From positions 25,935-89,934 of IMG/VR virus record IMGVR_UViG_3300032311_001249: a DNA stretch of 64,000 nucleotides; one strand, written 5' to 3'. The DNA is from a virus. The notes under the pieces were generated by a model. That model worked only from the letters and a program-made list of their open reading frames with translations. It was not told the origin of the DNA and searched no databases. The position numbers were made by a program, and so were the translations under genes. The first letter of the stretch is position 1. Each line of letters opens with the position of its first letter. Below, one piece after another: positions 49,936 to 58,874 of this stretch.

Positions 49936-51279
49936 TTATATGATGTAAAGCATCTTTTTGGGTCTTGTCATGGCAGTGTAAAGAATTCTTTTTCTCTCAT
50001 CATCTCTTTTATTAAGATTAATATCACTGCTCACCACAAAACAATTATCATAAGTACTGCCTTGACTATTATGACTTGTTATAGCGTAGTTGTATTTCAC
50101 TTGTGCAAAATTTTCAGAAAAACTAAAATATTCAACCCATTTTTTTCTTCTTTTGCCGGGATCAGATTCACTGCTAGCACTCTTGCTTAATTTTTTAAGA
50201 TAAGATTCATAACGATTTTGTTCACTCTCATGCAAGATGTGAATAATTTCATTATTTTCGTTACCACTAACATCACAAGAGTAATATTTCCAACTTTCTC
50301 CATCAAACAGCTTTTTCTCTTTGACTATGGAACTCTGAACAACAAGGTCTTCGTTGGTGTTATACAACACTCCATCACCCTCATCATTTTTGATTGGTTT
50401 ATCAACTATGAGTTTTTCACCAACCACTATTTTGTTTGCAGTTGGTCCGTATTTAAAACTTCTCACAATTTTATTGTAATAATCCACAGTAATATTTCTC
50501 CATGCAATTATTTTACAAAAATCTGCATCTTCATCAAATTTACTACTACCAAAATAGTATTGTAACAATTGATGTAAAACTTTACTTTGGCTCTCTGAAA
50601 ACATCACAACTCCGCTATCATTTTGCATTTCTTTTTTGCCGCTCTCAAAAGAGAAACAATTATTTATAACCTTTTGACTGTATTGAATAATGGGGTTATC
50701 CTCTGCTTGACGCACAATTTTGTCCAAACGGCAGTATCCTATGTTGTATTTCTTTCTCTTTTCACTGTTCATGGGAATGCTTTCAGAGTGATTCACAGGA
50801 TTTATTTGGTTGCCATCCCCCACAAAAAGAACTTTGATGTTTCTATAATTTTGTTCTTGCATTTCATTGAACAAATCATCAGCAATCATGCTGCTCTCGT
50901 CAACCACAACAAAATCGTAAAATGGAAATTTGGTCATCACATTTTTATCTCTAACAAACACTTCTTTACCATCTTTGGTAATCTCATGTTTAAGACCCAA
51001 CATGCTGTGCAAGGTGCTAAAAGTGATTATATTTTTGCATTCTGATGGAATCATTTCACACAAAACTTTTAATGCTTTGTGAGTTGGACTAGCCATGCCA
51101 ACATTGCTGCATTTGCCATTTTGTTTTATCCACTTTAGCAAATAAGATAATAAAGTGGTTTTACCAGTTCCAGCAGCACCTTCTAATAAGAATAAATGCT
51201 GGTCTAGTTCTCCATTAATAAACTTTTTAAGATTTTCTAAAGCTTTTTCTTGATCTTCTGTTAGTTGAAATTCCTTCAT
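49936..51279 (-). CDS. dda: Dda-like DNA helicase (SF1B)
   Basis: The 447-residue helicase has LTEDQEKALENLKKFI (Q-like motif), LLEGAAGTGKTTLLS (Walker A), MASPTHKALKVL (Ia), FVVVDESSMIADDLF (II), VLFVGDGNQINPV (III), IVRQAEDNP (IV) and YAITSHNSQGSTYDNCFV...LYTAMTRPKKML (V/VI). All are Dda/RecD2-type motifs. In T4, Dda acts in early replication and recombination. The ATG at 51279 is chosen over GTG at 51294 because the promoter -10 box is in between. Confidence 0.92.
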   Translation of the reverse strand: MKEFQLTEDQEKALENLKKFINGELDQHLFLLEGAAGTGKTTLLSYLLKWIKQNGKCSNVGMASPTHKALKVLCEMIPSECKNIITFSTLHSMLGLKHEITKDGKEVFVRDKNVMTKFPFYDFVVVDESSMIADDLFNEMQEQNYRNIKVLFVGDGNQINPVNHSESIPMNSEKRKKYNIGYCRLDKIVRQAEDNPIIQYSQKVINNCFSFESGKKEMQNDSGVVMFSESQSKVLHQLLQYYFGSSKFDEDADFCKIIAWRNITVDYYNKIVRSFKYGPTANKIVVGEKLIVDKPIKNDEGDGVLYNTNEDLVVQSSIVKEKKLFDGESWKYYSCDVSGNENNEIIHILHESEQNRYESYLKKLSKSASSESDPGKRRKKWVEYFSFSENFAQVKYNYAITSHNSQGSTYDNCFVVSSDINLNKRDDERKRILYTAMTRPKKMLYII

Positions 51280-51284
51280 AGAGG

Positions 51285-51313
51285 AATATACCACAACAAC
51301 AATCCAAAAACAA
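51285..51313 (-). promoter_or_regulatory. sigma-70-like early promoter of dda
   Basis: TTGTTT (51313-51308), a 17-base spacer and TATATT (51290-51285) lie five bases before ATG 51279. Confidence 0.5.
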
Positions 51314-51316
51314 TTA

Positions 51317-52036
51317 TTAAGTTAAATCAAAACTCTTGTTTGTTCTGTCCTCTATTGCTTTTATAAAATTAGAACAATCCAGCAAGTCGTCTGGATTGCC
51401 AGCATCAAACCAAAAGCCATCAAGTTCATGCACTTTCACATCTTGGTGTATTTCATTCATTTTTAAAATTAAATCCACTATTTCTAATTCTCCTCTGGAG
51501 CTTGGTTTTAAAGTTTTAGCAATTTCGCATGCACTATTTTTTAAAATATATAAACCTATAACAGCTTCATTGTTGATGTATTCTTTTGGTTTTTCCACTA
51601 GAGATATTACTTTGCTGCCATGTCTTACCACCACTCCGTATCTTTCTGGCTTTTTAACCTTGTAAGAGAATATAGTGTTTGTAGAGCATTCTAATGGTTT
51701 GTTGTTGATTATGATATTATCTCCCAAAACTAGTGTTGCATCACTGCCATTCAACCATTCTTGTGCAAGAATAAAAGCTTGTGCTAAACCCTCTGGTTTT
51801 TCTTGAATACAAAAACTAAAATTTGCACAAGTTAAATCTTGCACAACCTTTTTGAAATTTTCAATTTGGTGTGGATTGGTAATGATTAATATATCTTTTA
51901 TTCCCATTCCAACAAGAGTGTTTATTGGAAAATAAATCATGGGATATTTATAAACTGGCAGCAATTGCTTGCTCACAGCTTTTGTTAATGGTGCTAGTCT
52001 TGTTCCACTGCCACCAGCTAAAATTATTCCTTTCAT
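51317..52036 (-). CDS. rmlA: glucose-1-phosphate thymidylyltransferase-like (RmlA, short form)
   Basis: The 239-residue protein has ILAGGSGTRLAPLTKAVSKQLLPVYKYPMIYFPI (pyrophosphorylase signature), LAQAFILAQEWL, TLVLGDNIII, GVVRHGSKVISLVEKPKE, YINNEAVIGLYIL, GELEIVDLILKM and GFWFDAGNPDDLLDCSNFI. It makes dTDP-glucose (or a similar NDP-sugar). About 50 C-terminal residues of the usual 290 are absent, as in short-form RmlA relatives. It follows rmlB by one base in one operon. Confidence 0.9.
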   Translation of the reverse strand: MKGIILAGGSGTRLAPLTKAVSKQLLPVYKYPMIYFPINTLVGMGIKDILIITNPHQIENFKKVVQDLTCANFSFCIQEKPEGLAQAFILAQEWLNGSDATLVLGDNIIINNKPLECSTNTIFSYKVKKPERYGVVVRHGSKVISLVEKPKEYINNEAVIGLYILKNSACEIAKTLKPSSRGELEIVDLILKMNEIHQDVKVHELDGFWFDAGNPDDLLDCSNFIKAIEDRTNKSFDLT

Positions 52037-52037
52037 A

Positions 52038-53036
52038 TCACTTGTTTAAATACCATTTTACAGTTTTTTCAAGACCTTGATTCAAACTTGTGCTTGGACT
52101 CCAATCCAATTCACTATAGCTTTTAAGATAGTCTATCTTGTAAATTTTATCATGACCTTTTCTATCTTGAACAAAACTCACCACATCTTGCAACTGGTGA
52201 TTTGTATTTTGAAAAATATTATATTTGTCCAAAATAATTTTTGTTATTTCCAAATTTGTAACATTTTTATTTGTTCCAAACAGATAGTTTTGACCATTTT
52301 TTCCTTTTTGAATTACTTTTAATATTCCCTCACAGTGGTCATCAACATACAACCAGTCTCTTTTTTGTTGACCATCACCATAAATGGGAATTTTCACACC
52401 ATTCTTTAAATTGTTTATAATTTTGGGAATTAATTTTTCAGAGTGTTGACCAAACCCATAGTTGTTGCTGCAATTGGTTATTATATAAGGAAAATTAAAT
52501 GTATGACCCAGACTTTTAACTATTAATTCTGCACAAGCTTTGCTAGCACTATAAGGATTGTTGGGATGTAAAATACTATATTCATCAAAAGCCACTCCAT
52601 TTTGGTCTTCCACACTACCAAACACTTCATCAGTGGAAACCTGAATAAAAAGACCATTCACTGCATTTTTATTCCAGTAATTTTTACAATTTTCCATTAA
52701 AATACCACAAGAATAAACATTGTTTTGTATAAAACTGCTTATGCTGCTTATGCTGTTGTCCACATGAGTGCTAGCAGCAAAATTTATCACCAAATCAATT
52801 TTGTGTTGAGATAAAAATATTTCGTTGATATATTTAATATCACTCTTATAAAATGTATATCTTTCATCATAGTACAATTCATTTTTTCCATTAATTGCGC
52901 TATATTCACATGAATCCACATTAATTACTTTTTCAAAATCAATTGATTTTGAATTGAATAATACTCTGAGAAAGTTCCAGCCTATAAATCCCAGACCACC
53001 AGTTACCAGAATATTGTTGAATCTTCTTTGTTCCAT
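52038..53036 (-). CDS. rmlB: dTDP-glucose 4,6-dehydratase-like (RmlB)
   Basis: The 332-residue extended SDR has VTGGLGFIGWNFLRVL, FYKSDIKYI, VINFAASTHVDNSI, QVSTDEVFGSVED (T-D-E catalytic acid pair), NPYSASKACAELIVKSLG (Y-x-x-x-K), TNCSNNYGFGQHSEKLIPKII and RDWLYVDDHCEGIL. All are RmlB features. It forms dTDP-4-keto-6-deoxyglucose. It overlaps the upstream rmlD-like gene by 34 bases. No rmlC was seen in the window. Confidence 0.93.
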   Translation of the reverse strand: MEQRRFNNILVTGGLGFIGWNFLRVLFNSKSIDFEKVINVDSCEYSAINGKNELYYDERYTFYKSDIKYINEIFLSQHKIDLVINFAASTHVDNSISSISSFIQNNVYSCGILMENCKNYWNKNAVNGLFIQVSTDEVFGSVEDQNGVAFDEYSILHPNNPYSASKACAELIVKSLGHTFNFPYIITNCSNNYGFGQHSEKLIPKIINNLKNGVKIPIYGDGQQKRDWLYVDDHCEGILKVIQKGKNGQNYLFGTNKNVTNLEITKIILDKYNIFQNTNHQLQDVVSFVQDRKGHDKIYKIDYLKSYSELDWSPSTSLNQGLEKTVKWYLNK

Positions 53037-53887
53037 ATTTCAAATGTTTTTATCAAACTTTCCTCTACTGGTAAAAAGTGTATTCCAGCATTTTCTATTT
53101 TATTACTATCCAAAACACAATTGCTTCTGGGAGTTTTTACTGTTTTTAAAAATTCACTCTCATCACTAAAATACTCATAACAATTTTTGGTAATATTAAA
53201 TTTTTTAGCAATATTCAAAACTTCTTTTGCATTTATGCCTCCACTATTAGTCATGTTATAAATTCCATAAGGAATTTTTTTCTCTATGCATTTGTAGCAG
53301 TTTTTAACAAACTCATCCAAATTTGTCAAGCTGTTTGCAGCACTCCAAATTTTATCATACTTTAGTATTTTACCAATGTAATTTTTTTCATTTTCTAAAT
53401 GATTAAAAGGCATTCTTAGTCTCCATATATAACTCTTGTGCCAAGTTTTTTGCACCAAACTTTCTGCCAGAGCTTTTGTACCACTATACCAGCTACAATT
53501 TTTAAAATCAAAGCAAAAATTAGGAAAGTCTGTTTCTTTATACTCTTTCCACCATTCAACTTTATCTTCTTGATAAATGCAACCACTGCCCACATATCCC
53601 AATGGAATATTGTATTTTTCACAAGCTTGTGCTATTTTTTCAGCTAATATCACATTAACAAATAAACATTCTTGTTTGTTGTCTTCACAGCCATCCACAT
53701 TGGGTTTTCCAGTATATCCAATGCAATTCAAAACAAAAGTTGGGTTGTACACTCTTATCATTTCTTCTGCCCAATAACTAGTGGGTTTATCTTTTAAACT
53801 AACAACACTATATGGAATTTCTTTATAATCAAAATATTCCTGAAACCGCTTGCTAACATATCCGTTTTTACCAAAGATTAGTATCAT
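53003..53887 (-). CDS. rmlD: dTDP-4-dehydrorhamnose-reductase-like (RmlD)
   Basis: The 294-residue protein begins MILIFGKNGYVSKRFQEYF. It continues with VLNCIGYTGKPNVDGCEDNK, YVGSGCIYQEDK (SGC in place of STD), SWYSGTKALAESL (Y-x-x-x-K) and a C-terminal KTVKTPRSNCVLDSNKIE, which is RmlD-like (P-R-x-x-x-x-L). It reduces the keto-sugar made by RmlB. ATG 53887 is preferred to 53893 by comparison with the promoter. It is first of the rml operon. Confidence 0.82.
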   Translation of the reverse strand: MILIFGKNGYVSKRFQEYFDYKEIPYSVVSLKDKPTSYWAEEMIRVYNPTFVLNCIGYTGKPNVDGCEDNKQECLFVNVILAEKIAQACEKYNIPLGYVGSGCIYQEDKVEWWKEYKETDFPNFCFDFKNCSWYSGTKALAESLVQKTWHKSYIWRLRMPFNHLENEKNYIGKILKYDKIWSAANSLTNLDEFVKNCYKCIEKKIPYGIYNMTNSGGINAKEVLNIAKKFNITKNCYEYFSDESEFLKTVKTPRSNCVLDSNKIENAGIHFLPVEESLIKTFEIWNKEDSTIFW

Positions 53888-53891
53888 TATC

Positions 53892-53921
53892 ATACTAATC
53901 TTTATTTTGGTAGTGTTTCAA
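53892..53921 (-). promoter_or_regulatory. sigma-70-like early promoter of the rml operon
   Basis: TTGAAA (53921-53916), an 18-base spacer and TAGTAT (53897-53892), followed by four bases before ATG 53887. Confidence 0.45.
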
Positions 53922-54292
53922 CTAATTTTTCGCCATAAATATGGTACAATTTATACCATAGTTATTAAAGTATTTGTTGATTTTGGTGGGAGGAATTCTT
54001 TAATCTTTGTCATAGTGACCCTTACCCATAGATTGGTTTTTATTAACTAAACCAGTGTATGAGCATCACTATGACAAAGAACATCTTCTTTTCTAAAATT
54101 CTTAGTTGATTTTGGAGCCGAGTATATTCTTGCAAGTCTTTTGTTGCTGTTCAGAACTATTAAAACTGAATAAAGACCTACGCTTTGCCCTGTTGCTGAC
54201 CCTTGGAGTACAACAGCGTTTTTGTATGTTTAATGCAACATTACTACTTTAATACACATAGTTTAGTTAGTCAAGATAAAGTAAGTAAAAAT
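53922..54292. other. about 370-base gene-free region with hairpins and imperfect direct repeats
   Basis: Together with the promoter this is the only stretch over 300 bases without a gene. It holds a 7-bp hairpin (53940-53946 with 53954-53960). A 15-bp perfect inverted repeat (TCTTTGTCATAGTGA at 54004-54018 with its complement at 54066-54080) encloses a 6-bp inner stem (54034-54039 with 54049-54054). A third stem pairs CTGTTG (54190-54195) with CAACAG (54211-54216). GTTGATTTTGG occurs twice (about 53977 and 54105), each followed by an ATTCTT-x-x-TCTT-like stretch. It lies between divergent operons. It may be a structured RNA or an origin. No tRNA fold was seen. Confidence 0.55.
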
Positions 54293-56896
54293 ATGAAGTT
54301 TAATCAATTTTTTCAAAAAACCTTAGTAAGTGAAATAAGTCAGAGCGTAATAGATAAACTACCCTATAATTTACAACAGGAATTATCAAAAAATAAAATG
54401 CCATTTAATAAAATATTTGGAAATCAATTAAGATTGATAGAGCCATTAAGAGGTACGTCACAATATGGTGAAACTATAAGAAATCTTTTGTCAGATGACT
54501 TTGAATTTGATTTTGAAAAATGGACCGGAACTAAATTAACAGATAAAGATAAGAAAAATCCCACCAGAATAGGAAAATTATTAAACAATAAAAAAAGAGA
54601 GCTATTAAAGAAAATATCAGACCTTCAAGAAGAATTAAAGACTCCCCCAAAAACTGAGGTTGTTGTTTTTCATCATTCTGTGAAAAGTGGTTGGATTGAA
54701 AAGTATAAGATACAAATAAAAGAAATTGATGATCTTTTAAAGGTGAATGACCTACAAAAAGCTCATATTTCTACCACTAAATCACAATACAGTATAATTT
54801 ATAGCAGAGTTCCTGTTGATGTTGTGAGAATGAGTGATTTTTCTTGGAGGAGTTGTCATAGTGAGGGAGGAGACTATTTTTATTGTGCATTAGCAGATGC
54901 AGTGCTTAATGCTGGAATAGCATATTTGGTTGACACTCAACAATTAATACAATTTGCTGGTGGTCAAGATAAAATACAATCATTTTTACAACAAGATGAA
55001 ATTTTTAAAGATTCAAAAAGAGCAATATCAGGAATACAGCCTCTTGCAAGAATAAGAATAAGAAATGTGATAGACTCTCAGGGAAATAGTATAGCAGTTC
55101 CCAGCACGAAAATATACAAAGACAAAGATTTGAAAGGAGTTGATGAAACTTTTAAAGATCAAGTGTTGATGTGGGCAAAAAAACAAGATGTTTCTAATTA
55201 TGAATGGGAGGACACTTTAACTCTTAAAGGTGGTAGTTATCAGGATGCTAATGTTGATGTGAAAACCATGATAAAACAGATATGGGGTAAAGATATTAGT
55301 TATGATGTGTCAGAAGATGAGGATGAATTTAGAGATGAACAAGACGAGGAAAATGACCACATCGAAGAACAGTTTTGGGATAACGTTAGAGAAGAAATAG
55401 ATGTTGAAAAGATTTTTAGAGATGCTCTAGGAAGGGATTATGAAGAAAACTTTACAGTTGATTTGGATTTGTATAATGGTGAATTAAAATTAGAATATGA
55501 TTTAAGTGGTGAATTTTTAGAGTTCTTATCTAAAAAATCAACAAATCTTGATAAAAAAACAATAAGATTGCAAAGACAAACAACAGCATATGATAAAAAT
55601 TTCACAGTTTTCATAGACCCCAAAAACAGAAAAGATATACAGTTTACATCAGTTAAATCATTTGTGTTATATGATTATGATCATGATGTGGAAACAGGAT
55701 ATTTTGATTATAGAGGATTTGTATATAGTATAGAAAAATATATAGAGAGTGTAATATCAGCATTTTTAGAGGAATCGTACGATGTTAGCCATCCACAGTA
55801 TTTGAGAGCTGCTATGAATAAAAAAATAGCAAAATATTATGATATAGAATTTCCAAAATATGATGAGGAAAATGTATCAGAATTAATAGCGTGGCATGAA
55901 CAATCAGAACTTTTTCATAAAACAATACTACCAAAATTAGATTATAAGTTAACAAGAGCTAATGATGGATATAATTTAGATTTTAACTTGAAACAAGAAA
56001 GTAAGCAATATGTTCTAGAAACTATAGATAATATGGAAAATTTCTTATATCATATAATTAATAAAGAATATAAAAATTTATACGAGAATAATTATATAGT
56101 TACACTAAAAAAGACATTATTCATCAAACGTCCTGAAAACATATCATCAGATGTAAATGCTAGAAGTTTTACAATAGGCATGGATAAACAAGGATATGAT
56201 AAATTAAAAGTGGTGGTGGATTCATATTCAAAAGTAGATTACATAGAGTATAAAATAGCAATAGTGCTTGAGTCTGATTTAAACAAAATTATAGACGATG
56301 GCAGTTATTTGCAGTGGCTGGATGCACTTTATTTTTTAAGAGATGAAGTTGCTCCAGAAATACAAGACAAAAAAACAGTGGAAGAATTGGAAAACTATAC
56401 TAAAAAGTTTATTAAAGATGAATATTTAAAAAAACAAGGACAGATGGATTTGGACCTTTCTAGTATAAATAGAAATATGAAAAATAAATTTGATCTTTAT
56501 ATACAAAAAATCTGGACAGAGAGTTTGGCAAACATGGGCACAGGAGGTTTATCCAACAGAAGTGGCGCGAACACACCTTCATCATCTAGTTATGGCACAT
56601 CATCTTCGACCACATCTAATACTCAGACTTCTCAAAACAAACCAATTTTTAGTAAAGATAAAAAAAATAAAATGAATGTTTCATCCATTGACATGGATAA
56701 TATGCTATTAAATCCTCAAACTAAACTAGATGATGTTTTAAAAGATAAAGACAATCAAAATTCAATTCTCACATACATATCATCATCCATGAGCGATCCT
56801 AACTATAAAAATAAAGAAAAAATTCAAAATTTGATAAAAAATAATAAAAATCTTAGTGATGCATTATCAAAATTTATCATAGGAGGTGCAAAATAA
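54293..56896 (+). CDS. large virion-like protein with capsid-targeting-like N-terminus
   Basis: The 867-residue protein starts MKFNQFFQKTLVSEIS (V-S-E at residues 12-14), again like an internal-protein leader. That start is preferred to TTG 54203 or ATG 54233. A conserved-looking block VDVVRMSDFSWRSCHSEGGDYFYCALADAV lies near residues 175-205, with Cys, His and Trp residues that might be catalytic or metal-binding. The middle is strongly acidic, and the end is a Ser/Thr/Asn-rich linker followed by a small helical domain. It is likely an ejected enzyme or capsid component. Family not recognised with confidence. Confidence 0.6.
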   Translation: MKFNQFFQKTLVSEISQSVIDKLPYNLQQELSKNKMPFNKIFGNQLRLIEPLRGTSQYGETIRNLLSDDFEFDFEKWTGTKLTDKDKKNPTRIGKLLNNKKRELLKKISDLQEELKTPPKTEVVVFHHSVKSGWIEKYKIQIKEIDDLLKVNDLQKAHISTTKSQYSIIYSRVPVDVVRMSDFSWRSCHSEGGDYFYCALADAVLNAGIAYLVDTQQLIQFAGGQDKIQSFLQQDEIFKDSKRAISGIQPLARIRIRNVIDSQGNSIAVPSTKIYKDKDLKGVDETFKDQVLMWAKKQDVSNYEWEDTLTLKGGSYQDANVDVKTMIKQIWGKDISYDVSEDEDEFRDEQDEENDHIEEQFWDNVREEIDVEKIFRDALGRDYEENFTVDLDLYNGELKLEYDLSGEFLEFLSKKSTNLDKKTIRLQRQTTAYDKNFTVFIDPKNRKDIQFTSVKSFVLYDYDHDVETGYFDYRGFVYSIEKYIESVISAFLEESYDVSHPQYLRAAMNKKIAKYYDIEFPKYDEENVSELIAWHEQSELFHKTILPKLDYKLTRANDGYNLDFNLKQESKQYVLETIDNMENFLYHIINKEYKNLYENNYIVTLKKTLFIKRPENISSDVNARSFTIGMDKQGYDKLKVVVDSYSKVDYIEYKIAIVLESDLNKIIDDGSYLQWLDALYFLRDEVAPEIQDKKTVEELENYTKKFIKDEYLKKQGQMDLDLSSINRNMKNKFDLYIQKIWTESLANMGTGGLSNRSGANTPSSSSYGTSSSTTSNTQTSQNKPIFSKDKKNKMNVSSIDMDNMLLNPQTKLDDVLKDKDNQNSILTYISSSMSDPNYKNKEKIQNLIKNNKNLSDALSKFIIGGAK

Positions 56897-56897
56897 T

Positions 56898-57533
56898 ATG
56901 AATTATAATTTTGATAAATATATCTATAAAGTTTTTCTAGAACAACCAGAAAATAATGCTCCAGATGAAAACCAACAAAATGATGTTGCAGAGCAAGAAC
57001 CACAGGATGTAGGACAACAAGAACCACAGGTTTTTCCAGAAGAATTAGAACTAGCAAAACTTGCTATCAGAGCTATATATTTTAATATATCATCCAAAGG
57101 TGTTCATAAACTTAAATTAAAGTATAAAGGTCGCATAATACCATTTGAGAAAATCTCTGATTTCTTTGAAAAAACAAAGAAAATATTTCCAGTTTTAGGA
57201 TTCGTGGAATGGGCGATGGATCGTTACGAAGGTTTTAGTAGTAAATGGACAGAACAACCAGAGATAAAAGGAGATAGTATAATAACAAAAATTAAAAAAT
57301 TTAATAAAAATCTCCCAGAAGAAAATCGTTTGGACAATGGTAAAAGAGTTTATTGGACCAGAATCATTCTCAATTGTTTATTACACGGAACCACTAATTT
57401 TAACATTAATATAAGTGATGTTAATGAACAAAATATAAAAGAAATTTTTAGACTTTTAAAACAACATTTTGGTAGTGATACCAGAGGAATGTTTGCCGGA
57501 GAAGGGGATTGGAAAGGACCGGGAACTTTTTAA
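56898..57533 (+). CDS. unknown protein with capsid-targeting-like N-terminus
   Basis: The 211-residue product from MNYNFDKYIYKVFLEQ has F-L-E at 13-15, then a Gln/Glu/Pro-rich linker (NQQNDVAEQEPQDVGQQEPQ) and a folded domain from about residue 45 with KLKLKYKGRIIPFEKISDFF and ILNCLLHGTTNFNINISDVNEQNIKEIF. It ends GEGDWKGPGTF. AGGAGG 12-17 bases before the ATG is one of the few true Shine-Dalgarno sequences here. It is directly behind the 867-residue protein, so they are co-transcribed. Confidence 0.6.
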   Translation: MNYNFDKYIYKVFLEQPENNAPDENQQNDVAEQEPQDVGQQEPQVFPEELELAKLAIRAIYFNISSKGVHKLKLKYKGRIIPFEKISDFFEKTKKIFPVLGFVEWAMDRYEGFSSKWTEQPEIKGDSIITKIKKFNKNLPEENRLDNGKRVYWTRIILNCLLHGTTNFNINISDVNEQNIKEIFRLLKQHFGSDTRGMFAGEGDWKGPGTF

Positions 57534-57534
57534 T

Positions 57535-57563
57535 TTGACATTGTAACAAATGAGAAGTATGGT
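57535..57563 (+). promoter_or_regulatory. sigma-70-like promoter
   Basis: A consensus TTGACA (57535-57540), a 17-base spacer and TATGGT (57558-57563) lie 12 bases before ATG 57576. Confidence 0.55.
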
Positions 57564-57575
57564 AAGTATCATTAT

Positions 57576-58874
57576 ATGAGCAAACCAAAAAGTCTCAAGT
57601 CTAACAAAGATTATTCTTTTAACACAACAAATAAAAAGTATGTGTTTCATACTGAAAAAATAGTAGGAAAAAATTATGTATTAGATTCTAGTAAAGTTGA
57701 TACAATTCTAAAATTGTATTCAGATTTTGACAAAAATCCATCCACTTGTGGAGAAATAGCACAAAGAGTTAGCACTCCTAAAAAGGTTATTGAATTTGTG
57801 CTCAAGTCTCTAGGAATCACGCATGCCAGTCTTCCTTTTTCTGATGAAAAGGTAAAAGAAAAAAGCGAAAAAGAATTGATTGATGAAGTTCTTTTGGAAA
57901 AAAGAGCTAGCGTAGAGCAAAAATTAGAAAGAATAGACTGGAAAAAAACTGTTGATGATGCAGAGAGTTGGAGACTTTTCCAACATAACTACGGAGATTA
58001 TTTTGATAATTTAGTAAAATATTGGCAACCAAAAAAATATGAACCAGTTAAATTACAAACTAAAAAAAGCTCAAACAAAGAATTAGTGGTAGGTTGTAGT
58101 GATTGGCATTTTGGTTTGATTGCAAACGAGAGATATTTATACAATCAGAAAGAGTGGAATATAGAAGCTACACAAACAGCAGTTTCAGACTATGCTCAAC
58201 AAATAGTAACACATTTGCAAGAGAGAAATCATCCTTATAAAAGAATAACACTTGCATTTGGGGGAGACCTTATTCATGGTTTGGACGGTTTTACAGATAA
58301 GGGCACCAGATTAGAAGCTCATCCAATCAAAGAAGATCAATTAGAACAGGCTTTTGATTGCACTTTACAATTTATAAAAACTCTTTTATCTGTTTGCGAA
58401 AATATCAGAGTGGTGAGTGTTCCCGGAAATCATTCTAGTTTTGGAGATTACTTTTTGATGAAAATGTTGAGTATTTATTTTAAGGATGAAAAAAGAATTT
58501 CCTTTGAAATAACCAGTAAGAGATTTATAACTTTTGATTGTTTTGATTCTTTATTTTTATTAGATCATGGTTATGCACCTACAACTAAAAACAGACTACC
58601 TTCTCCCGGCACAGGAAGAGAAAATTATATAAACAATATATTTTTATCAAAACCAGAAAAGTTAAATGGTTATAAACATTTTTATTACTTGAGTTGTGAT
58701 CAACACCATATGGAATCTGGAGAGATGACTAATGCAGAACACTATATGTTTAGTACTCTTGTTGGTGGTTGCCGTCATGCAGACAATAGTGGTTATAAGA
58801 GCAGACCGAGACAGAGCGCATTGGTTGTAGATGAAAGAGGAGTAAAAGAATTTTTACATTTTTATTTTGATTAA
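57576..58874 (+). CDS. calcineurin-like metallophosphoesterase
   Basis: The 432-residue protein has an N-terminal part with a helix-turn-helix-like segment (STCGEIAQRVSTPKKVIEFVLKSLG, 56-80). A C-terminal phosphoesterase domain follows: GCSDWHFG (173-180), FGGDLIHG (228-235), VPGNHSSFG (282-290), DHGYAP and DQHHMESGEM. These give the five metal-binding motifs. The HTH is unlike gp47, so a DNA-targeted exonuclease or phosphatase is likely. It is coupled to the methyltransferase gene (TAATG). Confidence 0.82.
   Translation: MSKPKSLKSNKDYSFNTTNKKYVFHTEKIVGKNYVLDSSKVDTILKLYSDFDKNPSTCGEIAQRVSTPKKVIEFVLKSLGITHASLPFSDEKVKEKSEKELIDEVLLEKRASVEQKLERIDWKKTVDDAESWRLFQHNYGDYFDNLVKYWQPKKYEPVKLQTKKSSNKELVVGCSDWHFGLIANERYLYNQKEWNIEATQTAVSDYAQQIVTHLQERNHPYKRITLAFGGDLIHGLDGFTDKGTRLEAHPIKEDQLEQAFDCTLQFIKTLLSVCENIRVVSVPGNHSSFGDYFLMKMLSIYFKDEKRISFEITSKRFITFDCFDSLFLLDHGYAPTTKNRLPSPGTGRENYINNIFLSKPEKLNGYKHFYYLSCDQHHMESGEMTNAEHYMFSTLVGGCRHADNSGYKSRPRQSALVVDERGVKEFLHFYFD

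Noticed and set aside
49825-51045. Rightward open frames of 115-140 residues opposite dda
   Set aside because: They are antisense to a conserved helicase, have low-complexity hydrophobic products and no ribosome site or promoter.
51317-52036. rmlA as a truncated pseudogene because it is about 50 residues short
   Set aside because: All catalytic motifs are present and short-form enzymes of about 240 residues are known.
54203-54292. N-terminal extension of the 867-residue protein from TTG 54203 or ATG 54233
   Set aside because: The extension has no leader-like pattern and would bury the MKFNQFF start that matches other genes. It also overlaps a hairpin.
53922-54292. tRNA or CRISPR array in the gene-free region
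   Set aside because: No cloverleaf with a CCA-type end and no regularly spaced repeats; the two GTTGATTTTGG copies are too few and too far apart.
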